DNA from: a bacterium
GTDB lineage: Bacteria > Zixibacteria > MSB-5A5 > CAIYYT01
Assembly: GCA_016708315.1 (NCBI GenBank)
Contig: JADJGC010000024.1
Span: forward strand, 186,001 to 250,000
Reading direction: 5' to 3'
DNA length: 64,000 bases
A model generated the notes under the pieces. The model made no database searches, was not told where the DNA came from, and saw only the letters and a list, made by a program, of their open reading frames with translations. Shown one piece after another: positions 43,247 through 51,101 of this stretch. Position numbers and translations under genes: made by a program. Within the stretch, counting starts at the first letter, position 1, and every line of letters starts with the position of its first letter.

Positions 43247-44386
43247 ATGCTTGTGGAAGTTGACATGTTGAATCGCAAGAATCAGATAAGCTCTGAGACT
43301 CGGACTATAATGACCGCGCTTAGCCTTGTTGTCGTTTTTTCCATTTTGATTCTGACCGCTTCAGTTATGGCGCAAAGCGAGCTTTCCGTCCCAGCCGAGT
43401 TTGTACGGGAGCTGGATCCTCCGGGCACCAGCAATTCCCTGCTCCGCCCAGAGCAGGTTTATATCGACAAGAAATTCAGCGAAGTCTATGTGACCGATAC
43501 CGGCAACAATCGGATTGCAGTGTTTGACACTTCGGGAGTATTCAAGTTCGACTTTTCGGGGCGCGAGGAGTTTGGCAGCCCGACGGATATCGTCGTAAGC
43601 TCGACGGGATACATTTTTGTCGTCGGCACCAGTGTGCGCAACGGACGGTCGGTGTTTAAGTTTGATTATGACGGAAGCTACATGGGACGGCTTGAAGTGA
43701 CTTCCCTGCCAGATTCCGTTCGGCTCGACATAATCCGCATTTCAATAGATGATTCAGACAACCTTTACCTGCTGATGGGATCGAACAATCTCGTCGTTAA
43801 GGTTGACGGTCAAGGGCAGTATCTGGGCGAATTCAGCATTTTGGGGGATCTGACGGAAAAGGAACGCCGGGAGATCATACTGGGATCGCCGCGGATTGAT
43901 GCAGACTTTTTCTATCTACCGGTTCCGCTCTTGAGCAATGTGTACGTGTACAGCCTTTCAGGCAACTTTGTTCGGACAATTGGCAATCAAGGCAACAAAG
44001 TAGGCGAGTTGAATTTCCCCACGGCGGTCGATGTTATTGATCATTCAATCGTTGTGATTCTCGATAAGCATCGTTTCAACGTAGTTTGCTTCACGACGGA
44101 AGGCAGCTTCCTCGGCGAATTCGGCGGGATGGGATACAGTCTGGGGTGGTTTTACCATCCACAGTACTTGGCGACGGATAAACTTGGCAAGATCTACATC
44201 AGCCAAGGCTATTTGAGCCGAGTCCAGGTGTGTGGGTTGCCGCAATTCATCGCGGAAAAAGTGAAATCTTCCGTGAGTTTGCCAACATCATCACAAGTTC
44301 AGCCTTTGCTGCTTGAAGCAACTAAAGAGGAGGTGAGTCTGGAAATCCAAAATTCTTTGATGTATTCACGCTCGTTTAGTTTTTGA
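43247..44386 (+). CDS. Secreted NHL-type beta-propeller protein
   Basis: This 379-residue protein has an N-terminal signal or anchor (ALSLVVVFSILILTASVMA). It then has propeller blades typical of NHL/6-bladed TolB-like proteins: VYVTDTGNNRIAVFDTSGVFKFDF, YIFVVGTSVRNGRSVFKFDYDGSY, LVVKVDGQGQYLGEF, VYVYSLSGNFVRTIG and KIYISQGYLSRVQVC. Such propellers often stand beside multiheme cytochromes and porins. It is the first gene after the two TGTGA palindromes. The start is ATG 43247 (AAGG six bases upstream); ATG 43265 with GGAAG is an alternative. It is followed by the 6-heme cytochrome with a GGAGG ribosome site. Confidence 0.85.
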   Translation: MLVEVDMLNRKNQISSETRTIMTALSLVVVFSILILTASVMAQSELSVPAEFVRELDPPGTSNSLLRPEQVYIDKKFSEVYVTDTGNNRIAVFDTSGVFKFDFSGREEFGSPTDIVVSSTGYIFVVGTSVRNGRSVFKFDYDGSYMGRLEVTSLPDSVRLDIIRISIDDSDNLYLLMGSNNLVVKVDGQGQYLGEFSILGDLTEKERREIILGSPRIDADFFYLPVPLLSNVYVYSLSGNFVRTIGNQGNKVGELNFPTAVDVIDHSIVVILDKHRFNVVCFTTEGSFLGEFGGMGYSLGWFYHPQYLATDKLGKIYISQGYLSRVQVCGLPQFIAEKVKSSVSLPTSSQVQPLLLEATKEEVSLEIQNSLMYSRSFSF

Positions 44387-44407
44387 GTTTTTATTCGGAG
44401 GTTTTAC

Positions 44408-44923
44408 ATGCGTAAGCTTATGTTACTTGTTGTGTCGTTCGCGTTTTTGACGCTGTTTTCCGGCGCAGCATTCGCATTTCATGATGGCGGCGTAGCCTAT
44501 TGCGGCGGTTGCCACACGATGCACAATAGCGTTGACGGTGCGTTGGTTGATCCAGCCCATCCAAACGGCAATCCGTACCTGCTGAAAAAGCATCAGCAAC
44601 GGATATGTGCCTCTCCTGCCATGCCACCGGCCTTGGCGCGGTGTGGGGTAACGACCCGTTGGTTCCGCCGGCACTTGCTGGCGCTGGTAACTTTGTATTC
44701 CTTATGGAAGACAATATTAACGACGGTCGTAACGGCAATCTTCCTGCCAATTTCATTCCCGGCAGAGCAGCCGGTCATACGGTCAATGCCCCGTCGAAAG
44801 GCGTCGGCCCGGACGGAACGCTTATCACCTCTCCTGGTGGTGCTTTCCCGGCCAACAGACTTGAATGTTCGTCCTGCCACGACCCGCATGGCAATCAGAA
44901 CTTCAGACTGCTCTACGGCGTAG
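44408..44923 (+). CDS. Six-heme cytochrome c, N-terminal part (frameshifted)
   Basis: The signal peptide MRKLMLLVVSFAFLTLFSGAAFA is followed by the first heme site, GVAYCGGCHTMHNS. The coding frame is only valid to about 44594 (LLKK). After that this frame is noise, and the neighbouring frame continues with SATDMCLSCHATG. One base appears missing near AAGCATCAG. The residues from 44594 to 44923 should be ignored. GGAGG lies just before the ATG. Confidence 0.85.
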   Translation: MRKLMLLVVSFAFLTLFSGAAFAFHDGGVAYCGGCHTMHNSVDGALVDPAHPNGNPYLLKKHQQRICASPAMPPALARCGVTTRWFRRHLLALVTLYSLWKTILTTVVTAIFLPISFPAEQPVIRSMPRRKASARTERLSPLLVVLSRPTDLNVRPATTRMAIRTSDCSTA

Positions 44924-45471
44924 GAATGGTCCAGGACGGCGCTGCGTTGTTCCTGAATCCGGCTCCGATTGCCGAAGGTATTGATGTTCATGCTGTTGGC
45001 GCTGGCGAAACGAACGCCAACCACACCGCTTATAAGAGCGGCATGGGTGCCTGGTGCTGGAACTGTCATGGTGATTTCCATAACAACAACACCAAGCTGA
45101 TCCACAAATCCGGCGTGACCCTTGGCGCATCAATCGCCAACGCGTACAATGCGTACATGGGCACTGACAACCCGAACGGTGGAACCCAAGCGACAGCCTA
45201 TTTGGCTGCTGTTCCGTTCGAAGATCCGTCTGCTACCGTGACTTCAACTAACGGCCCGACGGCTGCTAGCCAAGTTAGCTGTATCTCCTGCCACAGAGCC
45301 CATGCGACTTCAGCTCAAAATGCCGGTCGTTGGGACTTCACACAGCAGTTTGTTGAAAACGACGGTTTGGTTTCCGGTTCGTACAAGATCCCGAATCCGT
45401 ACGGTGTCAATCAGCGCTCGCTGTGCAACAAGTGTCATGTGAAGGACGCAGGCGACGCCCCGCGCCCGTAA
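44605..45471 (+). CDS. Six-heme cytochrome c, main part (frameshifted)
   Basis: This continues the cytochrome after the frameshift. Five CxxCH motifs (CLSCH, CSSCH, CWNCH, CISCH, CNKCH) bring the total to six with the N-terminal CGGCH. DPHGNQNFRLLY resembles the doubled-CxxCH family. The large heme-poor stretches (about 120 residues) point to a folded non-repeat domain. The ATG at 44605 is internal, not a genuine start; the gene starts at 44408 and would be about 354 residues. It lies between the propeller and a strong terminator. Likely a periplasmic or surface electron carrier. Confidence 0.88.
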   Translation: MCLSCHATGLGAVWGNDPLVPPALAGAGNFVFLMEDNINDGRNGNLPANFIPGRAAGHTVNAPSKGVGPDGTLITSPGGAFPANRLECSSCHDPHGNQNFRLLYGVGMVQDGAALFLNPAPIAEGIDVHAVGAGETNANHTAYKSGMGAWCWNCHGDFHNNNTKLIHKSGVTLGASIANAYNAYMGTDNPNGGTQATAYLAAVPFEDPSATVTSTNGPTAASQVSCISCHRAHATSAQNAGRWDFTQQFVENDGLVSGSYKIPNPYGVNQRSLCNKCHVKDAGDAPRP

Positions 45472-45521
45472 TTAGAATGACGGTCATATTCAGTGACCTT
45501 TGAGCCCAATAGGGCAAAACC

Positions 45522-45554
45522 AAAACGCCCGGCCCTCATGGTCGGGCGTTTTTT
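45522..45554 (+). terminator. Intrinsic terminator between the six-heme cytochrome and the barrel gene
   Basis: AACGCCCGGCC, CTCATG loop, then GTCGGGCGTT and a run of Ts (GTTTTTTG). It is a strong classic terminator about 50 bases after the cytochrome stop. Because the next genes lie downstream on the same strand, it would split the cluster into a highly expressed front part and a weaker rear part. Confidence 0.85.
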
Positions 45555-45573
45555 GAGAAAGCAGGATGCGGAG

Positions 45574-46845
45574 ATGAGAAAGAAAGGCATCAAAATGAGT
45601 GGAATGGTCGCATGGTTGACCGCCTCAATCATCTTGATGACTCTTGCATCGACTCCGCTCATTGCAAGGATTTCCAACAACGTTACGGCAGAAATGCGTC
45701 TCGGCTACAGTCTTGCAGAACAGGACAGCGCATCTCAAGAAAATGTTGACCAAGAATATGTAGTGAGTTGGCAGAAGCGGATTCTGCGCGAACTATCATC
45801 GACGGCTTCGTTGCGATATTTTAATTTCGGCGGTAACGAGACAGCAGGCGCAAATTCATGGCGCAGCGAATTGCAGCCCTCCGGTGAGCTGCATTGGAAT
45901 GGGCGCGGACTGAGCGCATCCTTGCAGGGCATTCGCCGCGATTCCCGAAGTAACGATCAATCCTCGCACCTAATCAGTGAGAGCGCCGGATTTTCGGTTA
46001 CATCACAAATGGTCGGATATCCCTGGATCAGAGCCCGAGCACAACAAGACCTCCTTTACAACAAAGCTAATCTTGCGGACCGCGACACTCGCGACCGCTC
46101 TCTCGGAGTCGGTGTCGGGTATTCCAACAAGTCAACCTCGGTAAACTACAACTACTCATACCGCACCACGCTTGATCGCGCCCAGCAGGTTGAACAGAGC
46201 AACAATGCACACGACATACGATTTGATCACACGCGTCTGTTTTATGACGGCAAGATTCGATCGACAGTCAGTTACGGCCTGACATACAGAAATGACAGCG
46301 ACAGGAGTTTGGCATTTGATCCGTTTCCGCGCCCGATACCGTCGTATTTCGGCCTTTACAGCAATGACGCCACACCTGAGGTCGGATCACTGGATACAGT
46401 GAACACTCTGATTGACGGCAACCTTGCATCGCCGGCAGATCCGTTGATCGATATCGGCGACAATAATGTGAATCAGAATATCGGAAGCGACCTTGGGTAT
46501 CTTCGCGAGGTTGATATCCTATATGTCTATACAGACAGGCCTTCGGGCAATAATGTTCGCTGGGACGTTTATCGGTCTGACGATAACACAATCTGGGAAC
46601 CAATTGCAGGCGCAACTTCGACATATAGTCCGGGGTTCAGCCGCTATGAGATCAGTTTTCAGCAGACAAAAGCCCGTTATGTCAAGGTGCTCAACAAGGG
46701 ACTAAACGAGAATGATACGGTCTATGTCACCGAATTTGCAGCGATGATGCGAGTATCAGCTGCGGGAACGACGAGCAGAAATCAGACAGTTCACACGGCC
46801 AATCTGACCAACAATATAACACGGCATTGGATTGCGAACGCCTAG
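45574..46845 (+). CDS. Outer-membrane beta-barrel (porin-like) protein with discoidin-like insert, N-terminal part
   Basis: The start is ATG 45574 (AGGA nine bases upstream); the signal peptide includes MVAWLTASIILMTLASTPLIA. The remainder alternates polar and aromatic residues as in barrel strands (LRYFNFGG, GVGVGYSNKSTSVNYNYSYRT, STVSYGLTYRNDSDR). At about 310-400, VDILYVYTDRPSGNNVRWDVYRS ... RYVKVLNKGL resembles an F5/8 type C (discoidin) domain. The frame breaks at 46845 and the barrel resumes at 46976. The context, between multiheme cytochromes, suggests the porin of a porin-cytochrome conduit. Confidence 0.7.
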   Translation: MRKKGIKMSGMVAWLTASIILMTLASTPLIARISNNVTAEMRLGYSLAEQDSASQENVDQEYVVSWQKRILRELSSTASLRYFNFGGNETAGANSWRSELQPSGELHWNGRGLSASLQGIRRDSRSNDQSSHLISESAGFSVTSQMVGYPWIRARAQQDLLYNKANLADRDTRDRSLGVGVGYSNKSTSVNYNYSYRTTLDRAQQVEQSNNAHDIRFDHTRLFYDGKIRSTVSYGLTYRNDSDRSLAFDPFPRPIPSYFGLYSNDATPEVGSLDTVNTLIDGNLASPADPLIDIGDNNVNQNIGSDLGYLREVDILYVYTDRPSGNNVRWDVYRSDDNTIWEPIAGATSTYSPGFSRYEISFQQTKARYVKVLNKGLNENDTVYVTEFAAMMRVSAAGTTSRNQTVHTANLTNNITRHWIANA

Positions 46846-46975
46846 TAGTCTCGCTACGCCGAGACGCCGGCGGATCGTCGAGCAGGCACGGGATGAGACG
46901 TACTATTCCTTGTAAACTCGGAATCAATCAACTGACTTCCCATAATGGACGAATCCAAATTGGATTGTAGGTACT

Positions 46976-47656
46976 ATGAAGTTATCAAAAGTCGATATCG
47001 ACAAGATTTTCTCGGGAAACTATAATATTCAGTACAAACCCTCTGGAAACTTTGAGTTTTCCGTATCCTTGATCCATCGTGACAACTATATTGCGTCGGT
47101 AAAATCCCAGGAGATCAATTATGGAACGATGCGGTCCCGGGGAAACCTGTTGCCGCGACTGGAAGTGGTGCAAGAAGTGTCAGGCGGAAGGAACACGTCG
47201 ATGACCGGGAATACAGGATTTGATTCATGGAGCTATCGGGTTCAACCTGCACGGAAGGGTTACCGGCGAAGATCGATGCGACCACGAGTTATCCTCATCA
47301 GAGAATTCCGCGATTTGAGCAGCTTTAAGCGCAGCAAGAATCAATACAACTTTACCTTTGGCTATGCGGTGACTGATAATATTCAGATCCGGGGCAGTTT
47401 GAATCTGACCAATGATGGCCAGACGCGCTTAATCAGTCACGACTATTCCATCTCCTGGGCTCTTTCAGCCAAGATCAGCACGAGCGGGACAGTCTCCATC
47501 ACTGAATATCAAAACGGTACAAGTTCGCGAAGTGAACGGTATAGCGCGCAAGTGGAATATTCGTTGTCGCGCCGCACTTTCCTATCTGGCGGCTACAGCG
47601 AGAACGACTTGCCGACAAGCAGCGGAACTCCGGCCGTTCGGTTCGAGTCGGTTTGA
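46976..47656 (+). CDS. Beta-barrel protein, C-terminal part (disrupted)
   Basis: In this 226-residue frame of amphipathic strands, NIQYKPSGNFEFSVSLIHRDNY, QYNFTFGYAVTDNIQIRGSLNL and YSAQVEYSLSRRTFLSGGYS are typical barrel strands. The region 46846-46975 gives no continuous frame, and the part near 47230-47300 (RKGYRRRSMRPRVI) also looks out of frame, so more than one indel is likely. It is read as the end of the barrel gene started at 45574, of about 690 residues in total. Confidence 0.65.
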   Translation: MKLSKVDIDKIFSGNYNIQYKPSGNFEFSVSLIHRDNYIASVKSQEINYGTMRSRGNLLPRLEVVQEVSGGRNTSMTGNTGFDSWSYRVQPARKGYRRRSMRPRVILIREFRDLSSFKRSKNQYNFTFGYAVTDNIQIRGSLNLTNDGQTRLISHDYSISWALSAKISTSGTVSITEYQNGTSSRSERYSAQVEYSLSRRTFLSGGYSENDLPTSSGTPAVRFESV

Positions 47657-47698
47657 GAACAGGATTGTAGAGGTCCGAATGGGATTGGGAAGACTGGA

Positions 47699-48268
47699 TT
47701 GAACAGACCGGATTGGCGACGCCAACTCGCCGCTCTAATGGTTCTCGCCGGTTGCTCCGGAATGGGCTCGACAGTGTTCGTCCACCGCGACTATAATTTC
47801 AATTTCGTCGAGAAGGTGGCAGTCATTCCATTTGAGAATTTGTCGAACGATCAAGGCGCGAGTGCACGAGTTACGCACCTATTTATCACCGAATTGCTCG
47901 CAGCCGACGCTTTTGATGTGGTTGAGCCGGGAGAAGTGTCGCTTGCCCTTTCGAAGATGAGTTTGACACGTTCAGACATGATTTCGGAGGATCAAGCTAA
48001 GCAATTGGGAAAGGCGCTTGGGGTCCAGGGTCTGATTCTCGGAGCAGTGAATGAGTCATCGGGATTGCGGAGCGCAGGTAACGGCGAAACAGTTGTGACT
48101 TTGGATGTTCGCATGGTTGAGACCGAAAGCGCTCAGACTGTCTGGTCGGCGACCCATACCGAAGGTAGTAAGGGGTTTTTCTCTTCACTCTTTGGAACGA
48201 GCGAGAAATCGCAGAGCGAAGTTGCCCGCAAGTGTGTCCGCAAAGTTATCAAGACCCTGGTAGATTAA
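47699..48268 (+). CDS. CsgG/TolB-N-like lipoprotein
   Basis: This 189-residue protein has a lipobox MVLAGC (Cys18). VEKVAVIPFENLSNDQGASARVTHLFITELL matches the N-terminal pattern of CsgG, LpoB and TolB-N type proteins, and GVQGLILGAVNE plus VRMVETESAQTVWSA match their later strands. TTG 47699 is the only usable start. CsgG-type proteins form or support outer-membrane secretion pores or act as outer-membrane regulators. It is followed closely by a second protein with two such domains. The role in this cytochrome cluster is unproven. Confidence 0.75.
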   Translation: MNRPDWRRQLAALMVLAGCSGMGSTVFVHRDYNFNFVEKVAVIPFENLSNDQGASARVTHLFITELLAADAFDVVEPGEVSLALSKMSLTRSDMISEDQAKQLGKALGVQGLILGAVNESSGLRSAGNGETVVTLDVRMVETESAQTVWSATHTEGSKGFFSSLFGTSEKSQSEVARKCVRKVIKTLVD

Positions 48269-48273
48269 TCGAT

Positions 48274-49407
48274 ATGACCTCCCAAGCAAAATCGTCGCGG
48301 AGCCTTCTGGCAATACTAATGATGTTTTGCCTTTTTGGTCCTCTATCGATGACAAACGCGGAGGCAAATGATGATCTGCCAAAGATCGCGATTGTCCCGT
48401 TAGCCAATTACTCCAATAGCCTCAAGGCGCACGATTTGGTGACGAATTTACTTCGCGAGAACCTCTCTGAGATGGGTTATGATCTGGTGGACAATGACAG
48501 CTTGCGAGCAGGAATGCGCGCTACACGACTGCGCTTGGTGGGCGAAATTGACAGCGCCGGTTCAGACCAGATTGCGGAGCAAGCAGGGGCTGAGATTTTG
48601 ATGACCGGGTCATTGGACATATATCTGGAACAGGTAAATCCGGAGGTCTCAGTAAGTTTTCGCGCCTACGATTGCTCGACTCACAGAGTAATCTGGGCGG
48701 GTTGTATCTCCACAACCGGCGAGGATCAGGCAGGATTGTTTGGAGTGGGACGGCTGACAAACATACAGGAGCTTACGGCCAAGGTAGTGAAGACACTCAT
48801 CGCGAAGATGCCGGAGCTTTCGGAACAAGGTCGCAAGCCGAAACACAAGCCGACCAAGAATGACCTGAAATTGATGCAGGAAGGCAGAATCGCTATCGTG
48901 CGTTTTGATAACAGCACGGACGTACCGAATGCTGACGCAGTTGTTACAAATGCAATGATCGAAGAAGCATGGCGGCGCGGATATGACGTTGTAGAGCCGG
49001 GCGAGTTGTCACGGATACGGGCAAGACTTGCCGCAGATTTTCAGGGCGGCACCAGCGACAGTGCATTGGCGATTTTAAGAGACGAATATGGCGTGGCAAT
49101 TGTTGTTACCGGCACAGTGACCCGATTTCTACCGAATCGCGGCGTTTCGATTGAAGCTGTGCCCGAAATTGAGTTTACGATACGAAGCATAAATCCGAAC
49201 AGCGGAGAGGTCATGTCCTCTCTTTCAATAGAGCGCGATGGCTCGGCACGCGAGACAATATTCGGCGCAGGCCGGGTATCGGCAATTGGCGAGGTTGCGC
49301 GTCAAGCGTTGAGAGATAGCTGGGATGAACTTATCGCAGGCTGGTTTGCAAAAACACCGGCCGCGTTACAAACAGATACGGATGGAGATCAGAATGCAAA
49401 GAGATAG
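48274..49407 (+). CDS. Periplasmic protein with two CsgG/TolB-N-like domains
   Basis: This 377-residue protein starts at ATG 48274, five bases after the previous stop. The signal peptide (LLAILMMFCLFGPLSMTNA) is followed by two copies of the fold: PKIAIVPLANYSNSLKAHDLVTNLLRENL (about 35-190) and RIAIVRFDNSTDVPNADAVVTNAMIEEA (about 215-370). Each has a GAEILMTGS or GVAIVVTGT strand. No lipobox is present. It overlaps the foldase gene by 14 bases. It probably assembles with the lipoprotein before it. Confidence 0.75.
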   Translation: MTSQAKSSRSLLAILMMFCLFGPLSMTNAEANDDLPKIAIVPLANYSNSLKAHDLVTNLLRENLSEMGYDLVDNDSLRAGMRATRLRLVGEIDSAGSDQIAEQAGAEILMTGSLDIYLEQVNPEVSVSFRAYDCSTHRVIWAGCISTTGEDQAGLFGVGRLTNIQELTAKVVKTLIAKMPELSEQGRKPKHKPTKNDLKLMQEGRIAIVRFDNSTDVPNADAVVTNAMIEEAWRRGYDVVEPGELSRIRARLAADFQGGTSDSALAILRDEYGVAIVVTGTVTRFLPNRGVSIEAVPEIEFTIRSINPNSGEVMSSLSIERDGSARETIFGAGRVSAIGEVARQALRDSWDELIAGWFAKTPAALQTDTDGDQNAKR

Positions 49408-51067
49408 ATGCCGGACTGGCAGCACGGTATTGCTGCGACTGCTGACGGCAATAGCGGTGTTTTCGGTATTGGCTGTGAACGCACAGGCTCAAGTGAAATC
49501 CGAACGGGCGGTATTGTCGATCGTGAATGGCGATTCGATATTCACATCGGATATAGACGCCGTTTTTGCCAAGATGCACTCGGCGATGTCAACGGCCGAC
49601 AAAGGCGCATTTGATTATCACAAGCTGTTGAACAAGCTGGTCAATGACAGACTGATTGTTCAGGAAGCTGAAGCGCTCGGTATTGACGATGACGAGTATG
49701 TTACGCGCCTTCTTTACGAGCGCAAACAGAATTGGGTGCGCAATGTCTATATCCGGAACAACTTCATCCCGGACACGACAGTGAGCGACAAGAGCGTGAT
49801 GAAATATTTTGCGGAGAACTACCACAAGGTGCGGGTACGCACGCTGTCAGTTGAGGGCAAGGCGCAGGCTGATTCATTGGCGCAACAGATTCGCCAGGGC
49901 ACGCCAATGGACAGTCTGGCGAAGCTGTACTCGGTAGACATGTTCAAGTACGTGGGCGGTTTTCAATCGATGAAATATTGGATCACTGTCGAGGAGGAAC
50001 TGCGGAGACATTTGAATGATGCCGGCTCCGGCGAGTTAATCGGACCTTTCCCCTATCGCGCGGTCTATTGCATAATGCGAGTGGAGGAAACCGCACCGGC
50101 AGACACAGCCGAACTGGCCGGAATGCGCGGGTACATCGAAGCAATGCTTCGCGATACGAAGAAACTCGATGAATGGAATAAGCTCGTCCAGAATCTGGGC
50201 GGTAAGTATGGATTGGAAGTAGATAGTACAGCCATGACAGAGATTGCGCGCAGCACAGCTTCGGTATTGGATTCGACCTTTCAGCGCGGCAGTGATCGTC
50301 CAGTGGCCAAGTTTTCGGGCACACCAGTGGTGTCTGAGTTAGAGCTTCGCCAAGAGACAGCGCACTCGGCGATGTCGCAGGCGACAACGGCAATCGACAC
50401 GCTTCTTTACAAGTCGCTGAATAAGCTGGTAGAAGATCAACTTTTGTATCGTGCCGGTCTCGAGTCCAAACTGGACACCTTGTCTTCGATTAACAGAAGA
50501 TTGGAATCGACAAGGGATAGCGTGCTGATAGAGGTCTATTTGAAAGAGACCGTAGCTTCGCGTATCAAATTCAATCACGATGAATTCCAGCAATACTATG
50601 ATGAGAATCAGGATAAGTTTCGCGAGCCTGATCAATTGACCTTGCGGCAGGTTCTCATTGACGGGCAGGAGCGCGCCGACAGTTCGGTAGCGCTGCTCAA
50701 GGATGGGGCCGATTTTGACTATGTTGCCGACAAGTTCCGCAAGGGAGCAAAAGAGATGGCCGAGCAAAGCATCGACGCGTCGATGGATGCTTTCCCGAAG
50801 TCGATACAAGCCGACTTGGCGAAACTGACTCCCGGGCAAAGCTCAAATGCATATCCGACTTCGGAGGGCTGGGTCATTTTCAAGGTGTTGGATCGCAAAC
50901 AAGGCAGGTTGAAGACTCTTGAGGAAGTCGATATAAACATCCGCGAAGTGATGTTCCAGCGCAAGTTTTCGACCTTGCTCGATGAGACGCTGGCACAACT
51001 TAAGGCGAGTTCGGAAATTGTGATGTTTGACGAGGCAATCGAGAAGTATCTCGGCGCCGAGAATTAA
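49394..51067 (+). CDS. Periplasmic foldase with two PpiC/SurA-type units
   Basis: This 557-residue protein starts at ATG 49394 (GGAG eight bases upstream), with a signal peptide (LLRLLTAIAVFSVLAVNAQA). Two SurA-like units each have a helical N-part: LNKLVNDRLIVQEAEALGIDDDEY and LNKLVEDQLLYRAGLESKLD. Each also has a parvulin-like part: TLSVEGKAQADSLAQQI...F and TLRQVLIDGQERADSSVALL..EGWVIFKVLDR. It helps fold outer-membrane proteins. PpiC-type foldases recur next to porin-cytochrome loci, where they probably assist barrel and cytochrome maturation. Confidence 0.88.
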   Translation: MQRDRCRTGSTVLLRLLTAIAVFSVLAVNAQAQVKSERAVLSIVNGDSIFTSDIDAVFAKMHSAMSTADKGAFDYHKLLNKLVNDRLIVQEAEALGIDDDEYVTRLLYERKQNWVRNVYIRNNFIPDTTVSDKSVMKYFAENYHKVRVRTLSVEGKAQADSLAQQIRQGTPMDSLAKLYSVDMFKYVGGFQSMKYWITVEEELRRHLNDAGSGELIGPFPYRAVYCIMRVEETAPADTAELAGMRGYIEAMLRDTKKLDEWNKLVQNLGGKYGLEVDSTAMTEIARSTASVLDSTFQRGSDRPVAKFSGTPVVSELELRQETAHSAMSQATTAIDTLLYKSLNKLVEDQLLYRAGLESKLDTLSSINRRLESTRDSVLIEVYLKETVASRIKFNHDEFQQYYDENQDKFREPDQLTLRQVLIDGQERADSSVALLKDGADFDYVADKFRKGAKEMAEQSIDASMDAFPKSIQADLAKLTPGQSSNAYPTSEGWVIFKVLDRKQGRLKTLEEVDINIREVMFQRKFSTLLDETLAQLKASSEIVMFDEAIEKYLGAEN

Positions 51068-51101
51068 ACATATGGGTTGCGGGCAGAATGAGAGAAAGGT
51101 A

